Program-made: the position numbers and the translations under genes
Assembly (NCBI GenBank): GCA_021777635.1
Contig: JAJYDI010000078.1
Span: forward strand, 1-9,320
From: Pseudomonadota bacterium
GTDB lineage: Bacteria > Pseudomonadota > Gammaproteobacteria > Xanthomonadales > Rhodanobacteraceae
DNA length: 9,320 nt
Reading direction: 5' to 3'
The notes under the pieces: generated by a model
What the model saw: the letters and a program-made list of their open reading frames with translations, nothing else
Database searches by the model: none
What the model was told of the DNA's origin: nothing
Shown here: positions 1 to 5,134 of the stretch, in pieces
Layout: every line of letters starts with the position of its first letter
Position numbering within the stretch: the stretch's first letter is position 1

Positions 1-2
1 TG

Positions 3-1181
3 CTGGCGCGCACGGTGCACGGCAAGCCGCTGGTCTATTTCGACAGCGCCAATACGTCGCAGAAGCCGGCAGTGGTGATCGAGGCGGTGGATCGCTTCTA
101 TCGGCAGCACAACGCCAACGTCGCCCGCGCCGTGCACGCGCTCAGCGAGGAGGCCACGACTGCCTACGAGGGCGCACGCGCGGCACTGGCGCGCTTCATC
201 GGCGCCGGTTCGCCCGGCGAACTGGTGTTGACCTCGGGCACCACCATGGCGATCAATCTGGTCGCCTACAGCAATCTGCAGCCGCGACTGCAGCCCGGCG
301 ATACGGTGCTGGTCACGCAGATGGAGCACCACGCCAACATCGTGCCGTGGCAGCTGGTTTGCGCGCGCAGCGGCGCGACGCTGAAGGTGGCGCCGATCAG
401 CGAGCGCGGCGAACTGATCGTGGAGCGCTTCGTCGAGCTGCTGACGCCCGAGGTCAGGCTCGCCGGAGTGACGCACGTCTCCAACGTGCTCGGCACCGTC
501 AATCCGGTGCGCGAACTGGCGCACGAGTGCCGGCGGCGCGGCATTCCGCTGCTGGTGGACGGCTCGCAGGCGGTGCCGCACATGCCGGTCGACGTGCAGT
601 CCATCGGCTGCGACTTCTACGCCTTCACCGGCCACAAGATGTGCGGCCCGACGGGGACCGGCGGACTGTGGGCGCGGCGCGAGCGGCTGGAGTCGATGCC
701 GCCGTTCTTCGGCGGCGGCGAGATGATCCGCGAGGTGCGCTTCGCCGGCACCACCTTCGCCGACCCGCCGCACCGCTTCGAGGCCGGCACGCCCAACATT
801 GCCGGATTCGTCGGCCTTGGCGCGGCGGTGCAGTACCTCGAAGGTCTGGGCATGGCGAATGTCCTCGCCCGCGAGCGCGAGCTGCTGGCCTACGCCACCG
901 ACGCGTTGCACAGCGTGCCGGGCCTGCGCATCGTCGGCGAGGCATCCGGCAAGGCGGCGATCATCTCGTTCCTGGTCGCGGGCGCGCACGCGCATGATCT
1001 CGCTACCCTGCTTGATCTCGAAGGCATCGCGGTGCGCTCGGGTCACCACTGTGCGCACCCGCTGATGCAGTTCTATGGCGTGCCGGCGACCTGCCGCGCC
1101 TCGTTCGCGTTCTACAACACCACCGACGAGATCGACCGCTTCGTGGCCGCACTCGACAAGGTGCGCCGGCTCCTGGCCTGA
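3..1181 (+). CDS. sufS: SufS-type cysteine desulfurase, 5' end cut by window
   Basis: This PLP-dependent enzyme removes sulfur from L-cysteine, giving alanine and an enzyme-bound persulfide for Fe-S cluster assembly in the cytosol. The reading frame is open from the first bases of the window (Leu-Ala-Arg-Thr-Val-His-Gly-Lys), so the true start lies upstream. A GTG at 15 falls inside the conserved N-terminal block and is unlikely to be the start. Visible family motifs are the early FDSANTSQKP block, a QMEHHANIVPW segment, FTGHKMCGPTGTGGL with the PLP-binding lysine at 636-638, and RSGHHCAHP with the persulfide-forming cysteine at 1050-1052. The SGHHCAHP form is typical of group II (SufS/CsdA) enzymes rather than IscS. 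A gap of 34 nt separates it from the sufU-like gene on the same strand, which fits one operon. Identification is firm; only the start is unseen. Confidence 0.96.
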   Translation: MARTVHGKPLVYFDSANTSQKPAVVIEAVDRFYRQHNANVARAVHALSEEATTAYEGARAALARFIGAGSPGELVLTSGTTMAINLVAYSNLQPRLQPGDTVLVTQMEHHANIVPWQLVCARSGATLKVAPISERGELIVERFVELLTPEVRLAGVTHVSNVLGTVNPVRELAHECRRRGIPLLVDGSQAVPHMPVDVQSIGCDFYAFTGHKMCGPTGTGGLWARRERLESMPPFFGGGEMIREVRFAGTTFADPPHRFEAGTPNIAGFVGLGAAVQYLEGLGMANVLARERELLAYATDALHSVPGLRIVGEASGKAAIISFLVAGAHAHDLATLLDLEGIAVRSGHHCAHPLMQFYGVPATCRASFAFYNTTDEIDRFVAALDKVRRLLA

Positions 1182-1215
1182 AGCCGGCGGCCCGCACCGG
1201 AACCGGAATCGCCGC

Positions 1216-1662
1216 ATGAGTGCCATCGGACCCTACCGCGACATCGTGCTCGACCACCACCGCGCGCCGCGGCGCCTCGGCCGACTGGCGCCGCCGGCAC
1301 AGGCCGCCGAGGGCGTCAACGCGCTGTGCGGCGACCGGTTGCGCATCGAGGTGCGCGTCGAGCAAGACCGTGTCACGGCCTACGCTTTCGAAGGCGAGTG
1401 CTGCGCGATCGCCACCGCGACCGCTTCGCTGCTGGGCGACCTTGCGCTTGGCCGCGGCCGCGATGATCTGGCTCTGCTCGAACGCGGTTTTGCCACGTTG
1501 ATCGGCGGCGGGATCGCCGAGATCGCCGAACTGGGCGCGCTCAATGCGCTGTCCGAGCTCGCCCGCTATCCGGCGCGACGCAAGTGCGCGTTGCTGCCGT
1601 TTGCCACGCTGAGCGCGGCACTGCGCGGTGAGTCGTGTGCCACCACGGAGCTACCTGCGTGA
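1216..1662 (+). CDS. sufU: SufU/NifU-family Fe-S cluster assembly protein
   Basis: This 148-residue protein is probably the partner of the adjacent SufS, acting as a zinc-dependent sulfurtransferase or scaffold in the SUF pathway. The family's metal/sulfur ligands are visible: Cys38 and Asp40 in NALCGDR, Cys63 in FEGECCAIA, and Cys124 in ARRKCALLPF. The spacing between the second and third cysteines (61 residues) is close to SufU and about 18 longer than in IscU, whose insert-free core is shorter. This supports a SufU rather than an IscU assignment. Cys62 occupies a position where I expect glycine (GxGC), giving a vicinal Cys-Cys pair. The ATG at 1216 opens on the family N-terminus (YRDIVLDHHRAPR), with a weak GGAA upstream. 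Its TGA overlaps the GTG of the next gene. Many databases would name it SUF system NifU-family protein; whether it works as scaffold or sulfurtransferase is inference. Confidence 0.9.
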   Translation: MSAIGPYRDIVLDHHRAPRRLGRLAPPAQAAEGVNALCGDRLRIEVRVEQDRVTAYAFEGECCAIATATASLLGDLALGRGRDDLALLERGFATLIGGGIAEIAELGALNALSELARYPARRKCALLPFATLSAALRGESCATTELPA

Positions 1663-2249
1663 CGCCAGTCCACTTCCGTGCCGCCACCGCCGGCGACGTC
1701 GCCGCCATCGTCGCGCTCGTCGAATCGGCCTATCGCGGGGATGTCAGCCGTGCCGGCTGGACCACCGAGGCCGACCTGCTCGACGGCCAGCGCACCGACC
1801 CGCTCGAAGTCGACGCGCTGATCGCGCGTGCGGACAGCCGGGTCATGCTGGCGGAACGCCTTTCGGCCGGCTCAGGGCAGGTGGCTGCGACGGACCTGGG
1901 GCCGGGGCATGGGCTGCTGGCCTGCTGTCACATCGAGCGCGAGGGCGCGCAACACTGCTATTTCGGCATGTTCGCGGTCCGTCCGGGCGAACAGGGCAGC
2001 GGCTTCGGTCGCGCGCTGCTTGCCGAGGCCGAACGCATCGCGCGCATGGAATGGGGCTGCGCGGTGATGGCGATGACGGTGATCGACGTGCGCGCCGAGC
2101 TGATCGCATGGTACGAACGCCGCGGCTATCGCCGCACCGGCGAATACAAGGCGTTTCCCTACGGCGACCCCCGCTTCGGCCTGCCCCGACGCGCCGACCT
2201 GCGCTTCGAGAGGCTGGAAAAGCCGCTGTGCGCGGAGACGCCGGCATGA
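1659..2249 (+). CDS. GNAT-family N-acetyltransferase in the suf operon
   Basis: This is a 196-residue GNAT-fold enzyme that should transfer an acetyl group from acetyl-CoA to an unknown amine substrate in the cytosol. The acetyl-CoA pyrophosphate-binding motif is seen as EQGSGFGRALL (residues 111-121), preceded by a beta strand YFGMFAVRP. The C-terminal WYERRGYRRTGEY segment (151-163) is typical of GNAT motif B. I chose the GTG at 1659 because it overlaps the SufU stop as GTGA and has GGAG at 1647-1650 with an 8-nt spacing. An in-frame GTG at 1635 would add eight residues. The gene is translationally coupled to sufU and overlaps the next gene as ATGA. That ties it to the Fe-S operon, but the sequence does not show its substrate. 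I recall similar gene order in Xanthomonas relatives, without being able to check it. Confidence 0.88.
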   Translation: MTPVHFRAATAGDVAAIVALVESAYRGDVSRAGWTTEADLLDGQRTDPLEVDALIARADSRVMLAERLSAGSGQVAATDLGPGHGLLACCHIEREGAQHCYFGMFAVRPGEQGSGFGRALLAEAERIARMEWGCAVMAMTVIDVRAELIAWYERRGYRRTGEYKAFPYGDPRFGLPRRADLRFERLEKPLCAETPA

Positions 2250-2578
2250 GCGCGGAGACGGCAGGCTGGGTACGCGTCGCCGCGCGCGCCGAGCTGCTGC
2301 CGGGCGAGTTCCGCGTGGTCTGGGACGGCGATACCTCGATCGCGGTCTACAACATCGACGGGCAGTTGTACGCGATCGAGGATCGCTGCAGCCACGATGA
2401 CGGTGAGCTGGCTGGCGGCGAGCGCCACGGCTTCGAGGTCGAGTGTCCACGCCACGGCGCACGCTTCGATCTGCGCAGCGGCGCGGCGCTGTGCGCGCCG
2501 GCCTATGTGCCGGTGGCGACGTTTCCGGTGCGCGTCGAGCAGGATGTGATCTGGACTCGCGACGACCGCATGGTCTGA
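2246..2578 (+). CDS. Small Rieske [2Fe-2S] ferredoxin-like protein
   Basis: This 110-residue single-domain protein probably carries one Rieske-type [2Fe-2S] cluster and acts as a soluble electron carrier, like the ferredoxin subunits of non-heme iron oxygenases. The two cluster-binding motifs are present: Cys48-Ser-His50 and Cys67-Pro-Arg-His70-Gly, that is C-X-H-X16-C-X2-H. Beta-rich segments such as YNIDGQLYAIED and FDLRSG follow the family. There is no oxygenase or reductase gene beside it, so its partner is unknown. Its place at the end of the suf operon suggests either a cluster client or a redox helper in assembly; this is inference. The ATG at 2246 overlaps the acetyltransferase stop (ATGA), with GGAG about 9 nt upstream. 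Its TGA directly abuts the stop codon of the convergent HutD-family gene. Confidence 0.92.
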   Translation: MSAETAGWVRVAARAELLPGEFRVVWDGDTSIAVYNIDGQLYAIEDRCSHDDGELAGGERHGFEVECPRHGARFDLRSGAALCAPAYVPVATFPVRVEQDVIWTRDDRMV

Positions 2579-3151
2579 TCAGGCCGGCGCCAGCCGTACC
2601 AGCGCCACCTCGCCGGCGCCATCCAGCGTGACGCGTCCGCGCGCCGCCCCGGCATCCACCCACGCGCTGCGACCCTGGGCGATGTCCAGCATCTCGCCCG
2701 CGGCGGACAGGTGCGCGCGGCCGGCGATCACATGCACGAACCAGCGCACCGCCGGTTCCGGCAGCAGCACCATCGAGCCGACCAGCGGCCGCGCCAGCAG
2801 GCGCGCCGTCTGGTTCGAACGCAGCATCAGGTTGAAGTCGCGGGTCGGCCCATCGGGCAACGTGCAGGTCGGTGCCGGAGCGCCGGCGAATTCGAGCACG
2901 CCCAGACGCGGCGCGCGCAGGATGCGGCCGTCGGGGAAGGACAGTTCGATGCCGCCGTCCAGCGGCGCCATCCAGCGGCGCACGCCCGGCAGGGTCGAGA
3001 AGGCGCAGGGCTGATCGATCGTCGCGATGCTGATGCGCCAGTGCCAGTCCAGTGCCCCCGGGCCGACCGCCAGCACCGTCGTGCGCCCGGCGCCGTTGGC
3101 CCAAGGCTCGTCGCGCAAGGAGGGCGCGGGAATGGCGGCTAGAATCGGCAC
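2579..3151 (-). CDS. HutD/Ves-family cupin-like protein
   Basis: This 190-residue protein resembles the HutD/Ves family, a bicupin-like fold whose biochemical role is poorly defined. HutD is linked with histidine utilisation in pseudomonads, and Ves with cold response in E. coli. Recognisable family features are the early PWANGAGRT motif (residues 16-24), the WHWRISIATI strand, the PCAFSTLPGVRRWM segment, and DFNLMLR further on. No hut genes are present, so a histidine role is not supported by context. I chose the GTG at 3151, which begins VPILAAIPAPSLRDEPW and lies one base after the stop of the upstream DUF3147 gene. The open frame continues further upstream, but that part is an arginine/cysteine-rich shadow of the membrane protein. 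There is no clear Shine-Dalgarno sequence, so translation is probably coupled to the preceding gene. Confidence 0.8.
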   Translation of the reverse strand: MPILAAIPAPSLRDEPWANGAGRTTVLAVGPGALDWHWRISIATIDQPCAFSTLPGVRRWMAPLDGGIELSFPDGRILRAPRLGVLEFAGAPAPTCTLPDGPTRDFNLMLRSNQTARLLARPLVGSMVLLPEPAVRWFVHVIAGRAHLSAAGEMLDIAQGRSAWVDAGAARGRVTLDGAGEVALVRLAPA

Positions 3152-3152
3152 G

Positions 3153-3491
3153 TCAGCGCAACGTGAGCAGGCGCAGGCTGAGCGCGTAGGCGGCCAGCGT
3201 CGCCGCGATGCCGGCCCCGAGGCTGAGCCAGAAGCCGTAGCCGGCGCGCAGCATCCACGGCAGCACCACGAACAGCGCCAGCGAGGGCAAGACCAGCCAC
3301 AGCACATCGCTGGCGAAAGCCGCCAGTCGCGCCGGATCGTGGCTGTCGTGCCACAGCCAGATCATCGCCAGCAGCGAGGTCAGCGGCAGCGAGACCAGCA
3401 GCGCGCCGGCGGTCGGCGAGCGCTTGCCCAGCTCGGCGGCGCCGGCGATCAGCAGGGCCGAAATCAGTGTCTTCAGCAGGAACTGGGTCAT
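3153..3491 (-). CDS. DUF3147-family small inner-membrane protein
   Basis: This is a 112-residue, very hydrophobic protein with about four predicted membrane segments: near residues 4-16, 26-45, 59-77 and 84-108. The pattern LGKRSPTAGALLVSLPLTSLLAMIWLW resembles the DUF3147 family (usually about 110-120 residues), whose function is unknown. (The motif spans roughly residues 21-47; its key elements are KRSP, the SLPLTS turn and the IWLW strand.) The start at 3491 is supported by a GGGGGA Shine-Dalgarno sequence about 5 nt upstream. The longer frame reaching 3587 adds an arginine-rich stretch that is not membrane-like and overlaps the acetyltransferase gene. It sits 49 nt after that gene and 1 nt before the HutD-family gene, so it is probably co-transcribed with both. 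No catalytic or ligand residues are evident. Confidence 0.82.
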   Translation of the reverse strand: MTQFLLKTLISALLIAGAAELGKRSPTAGALLVSLPLTSLLAMIWLWHDSHDPARLAAFASDVLWLVLPSLALFVVLPWMLRAGYGFWLSLGAGIAATLAAYALSLRLLTLR

Positions 3492-3540
3492 GCGATTCCC
3501 CCGGCAGGCATTGACCACGTCACGCCGATGGCGGCGCGCT

Positions 3541-4059
3541 TCAGGCGTGCGGGGGATGGTACGCAAACACCTGCGCCGGCGCGCCACCGAAGTCGATCGT
3601 ATCGACCAGTTCGCCGCCCAGTCGTTTCGCCAGCTGCTCCGAGGCCAGATTGCCAGGGCGGATCAGGCTGATAGCACGCGGGACACGCAGCGTGCGCCAG
3701 GCGAACTCCAGCGCCGCGCGCGCGGCCTCGGTGGCGTAACCATGGCCGCGCGCCTCGGGGGTGAGCATCCAGCCCACCTCGAGATCCGGCCAACCCTCCG
3801 GGCGCAGCAATCCGGCGCGGCCGACGAAGCGGCCATCCTCGCGGGCTTCCAGCGCCCACATCCCGTAGCCGCGCAATTGCCAGTGTCCGAGCAGCATTGC
3901 CATCGAGCGCCAGGCATTGATGCGGTCCAGCGGCTGGCCGTCGCCGACCCAGCGGGTGCTCTCGGGGTCGCCCAGCATCGCCGCATAAGCGTCGAAATGG
4001 TGCTCCGTGAGCGCGGTCAGGCGCAGGCGCGTGGTTTCGATCAGCGGGATCGCGTTCAT
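3541..4059 (-). CDS. RimJ/RimL-type GNAT acetyltransferase
   Basis: This 172-residue enzyme belongs to the GNAT subfamily that includes RimJ and RimL, which acetylate N-termini of ribosomal proteins; many members instead modify small molecules or unknown proteins. It starts with the typical IETTRLRLTALTEHHFD strand-helix and has DPESTRWVGDGQPLD. The acetyl-CoA loop is PEARGHGYATEA (101-112), and the C-terminal NLASEQLAKRLGGELV block (137-152) is characteristic of the subfamily. The length is normal and the gene appears intact. The ATG at 4059 lies 5 nt after the stop of the SET-domain gene, suggesting coupled expression. The substrate cannot be read from the sequence. It is not closely similar to the other acetyltransferase in the window, so a local duplication is unlikely. 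Confidence 0.9.
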   Translation of the reverse strand: MNAIPLIETTRLRLTALTEHHFDAYAAMLGDPESTRWVGDGQPLDRINAWRSMAMLLGHWQLRGYGMWALEAREDGRFVGRAGLLRPEGWPDLEVGWMLTPEARGHGYATEAARAALEFAWRTLRVPRAISLIRPGNLASEQLAKRLGGELVDTIDFGGAPAQVFAYHPPHA

Positions 4060-4064
4060 GGCGC

Positions 4065-4529
4065 TCAGCCCAGCAGTGCAGCGAGTGCCCGCGTCGAGCC
4101 GGCCAGACTGTCGCGCCAGTCAAAACCGATGATGGCGGTGCCGGTTTCGGCGTCGCGAAAGCTTTCCTCCTGGCCCGGCGCAAGCAGGTGGCGGTAGTCC
4201 ACCGTCAACTCGACGCCGGCCAGGAGGTCGCTGGCGGCAAAGACGAACCCGAGATGCCACAGCCCGGTCGGAACGAAGCTGTGGTTGACATAGCACTCGT
4301 CGGGCCAGTCCGGCGACAGGGTGTAGCGGTCTTCGAACCAGCGCACGCTGGTGTGAAGCAGGGCGGCCAGGTCGGGGGTACCGGTGATCTCCTCGAAGCC
4401 GTAGGTCTGCGGGATCGCGTCCGGGGCCACCACGATGCGCCCGGCCATCACCGGCTGGTCCAGGAACAGGCCTTTGCCCGCGCCGGGGATGGTGGATGGC
4501 GCGATGCGGTAACGGGGAAGAATCATCAT
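4065..4529 (-). CDS. Small stand-alone SET-domain protein
   Basis: This protein of 154 residues consists almost wholly of a SET domain, the fold of lysine methyltransferases that use S-adenosylmethionine. SET-like features are the N-terminal IPGAGKGLFL (14-23), the YVNHSFVP box (80-87, matching the N-H-S cofactor motif) and ELTVDYR (107-113, matching the E-L-T-x-D-Y motif). The cysteine-rich post-SET zinc region is absent, as is common in bacterial forms. Two tandem ATG codons (4529 and 4526) precede the conserved part; I list the first, and there is no strong ribosome binding site. The open frame extends far upstream, but that part is a shadow of the ComEA-like gene and the divergent peptidase gene. 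It is followed 5 nt later by the RimJ-type acetyltransferase gene. Its target is unknown, and methyltransferase activity is inferred from motifs only. Confidence 0.85.
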   Translation of the reverse strand: MMILPRYRIAPSTIPGAGKGLFLDQPVMAGRIVVAPDAIPQTYGFEEITGTPDLAALLHTSVRWFEDRYTLSPDWPDECYVNHSFVPTGLWHLGFVFAASDLLAGVELTVDYRHLLAPGQEESFRDAETGTAIIGFDWRDSLAGSTRALAALLG

Positions 4530-4582
4530 GGCGGCCCGGCTTGCGCGGGGCGCGAGTGTAGCGCGCGACGGGCTGCGATGCC

Positions 4583-4611
4583 GCAGCCCCCGGATCATCG
4601 CCGGGGGCTGC
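4583..4611 (-). terminator. Perfect hairpin after the ComEA-like gene
   Basis: An 11-bp perfect inverted repeat (GCAGCCCCCGG / CCGGGGGCTGC) encloses a 7-nt loop. It begins 7 nt past the TAA of the ComEA-like gene on the - strand. No T-run follows on either strand, so it is a poor intrinsic terminator by the usual rule. It may act as a stabilising 3' hairpin or in a factor-dependent stop. Its GCAGCCC arm can also pair with GGGCTGC at 4570-4576, giving a second 7-bp hairpin with a 6-nt loop, and the two cannot form together. Confidence 0.5.
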
Positions 4612-4618
4612 AGGCGGC

Positions 4619-4957
4619 TTACTTGTGTCCGGCAGCCGGTTTGCCGGCCGGCTTGGCGGTCGGCTTGATGGCGACCGCGGCCGGACGCGCGCCGTTGAGC
4701 AGGATATTGGCGCGGTTGCGCTCGACGGTGCGCGCGCCGATGCCCTTGATCTCGGTCAGCTGGTCGGCGCTCCTGAATGGGCCGTGGGCCTGGCGGTACT
4801 CGACGATGGCCTTGGCCTTGGACAGACCGATCCCGTCCAGCGAGATGGCCAGGGTCTGGGCGTCGGCGCGATTGATGTCCACCGGTGCTCCGGCGAGGAC
4901 CGGCGTGGCGAGCACTAGACAGAGGACGAGAGCGAGGGCGGCGAGCATGGAACGCAT
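4619..4957 (-). CDS. Secreted ComEA-like helix-hairpin-helix DNA-binding protein
   Basis: This is a 112-residue exported protein with a signal peptide (residues 1-22, hydrophobic core LAALALVLCLVLA, probable cleavage after VLA). It is followed by a ComEA-type double helix-hairpin-helix domain: VDINRADAQTL (26-36), LDGIGLSKAKAIVEYR (40-55) and IKGIGARTVERNRANI (70-85). Related periplasmic ComEA proteins bind incoming DNA during natural transformation; many short gammaproteobacterial relatives have no tested role. After the domain comes a Lys/Pro/Ala tail (about 98-112, KPTAKPAGKPAAGHK), likely disordered and basic, which could add DNA contact. The ATG at 4957 is supported by AGGAG with a 7-nt spacing. 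No other competence genes are visible nearby. It reads away from the peptidase gene across a 177-nt intergenic region. Confidence 0.9.
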   Translation of the reverse strand: MRSMLAALALVLCLVLATPVLAGAPVDINRADAQTLAISLDGIGLSKAKAIVEYRQAHGPFRSADQLTEIKGIGARTVERNRANILLNGARPAAVAIKPTAKPAGKPAAGHK

Positions 4958-5104
4958 GACGATTCTCCTGGTTGAGGGCCGCAGTCGGGCCGAGGCGACA
5001 GTGTCGTGCCCGATCCAGGGTCCGGGCTGCCGGCCGCGGCAGGCCGAAAGCGTCCGCGCGTCGCGGCAGCCGCTGTGAGGTACGGCCTACAGGCGCGCCG
5101 GCGC

Positions 5105-5110
5105 TAAAAT
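5105..5110 (+). promoter_or_regulatory. Putative -10 box for the M20 peptidase gene
   Basis: TAAAAT stands out as the only AT-rich hexamer in an otherwise very G+C-rich intergenic region and lies 24 nt before the start codon. A -35 box at 17-18 nt upstream is weak (around 5081-5087, TACGGCC). A Shine-Dalgarno-like CCGGAG at 5123-5128 precedes the ATG at 5135 with a 6-nt gap. Confidence 0.45.
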
Positions 5111-5134
5111 GCAGCGACACGACCGGAGCATGGC

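Noticed and set aside
1628..2578. A 316-codon frame that would fuse a long N-terminal part to the Rieske domain
   Set aside because: The N-terminal two thirds is an Arg-rich out-of-frame reading of the acetyltransferase gene. The ATGA overlap and the conserved Rieske N-terminus support a separate start at 2246.
1872..3104. A 410-codon - strand frame opposite the Rieske and acetyltransferase genes
   Set aside because: It has shadow-like composition and no motif, and conflicts with three well-supported genes, including the HutD-family gene on the same strand in another frame.
5027..5042. A 6-bp G+C-rich inverted repeat (CTGCCG/CGGCAG, 4-nt loop) in the divergent intergenic region
   Set aside because: Short stems are common by chance at this G+C content, it has no T-run and it matches no operator known to me. 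The same holds for CGACA-G-TGTCG at 4996-5006.
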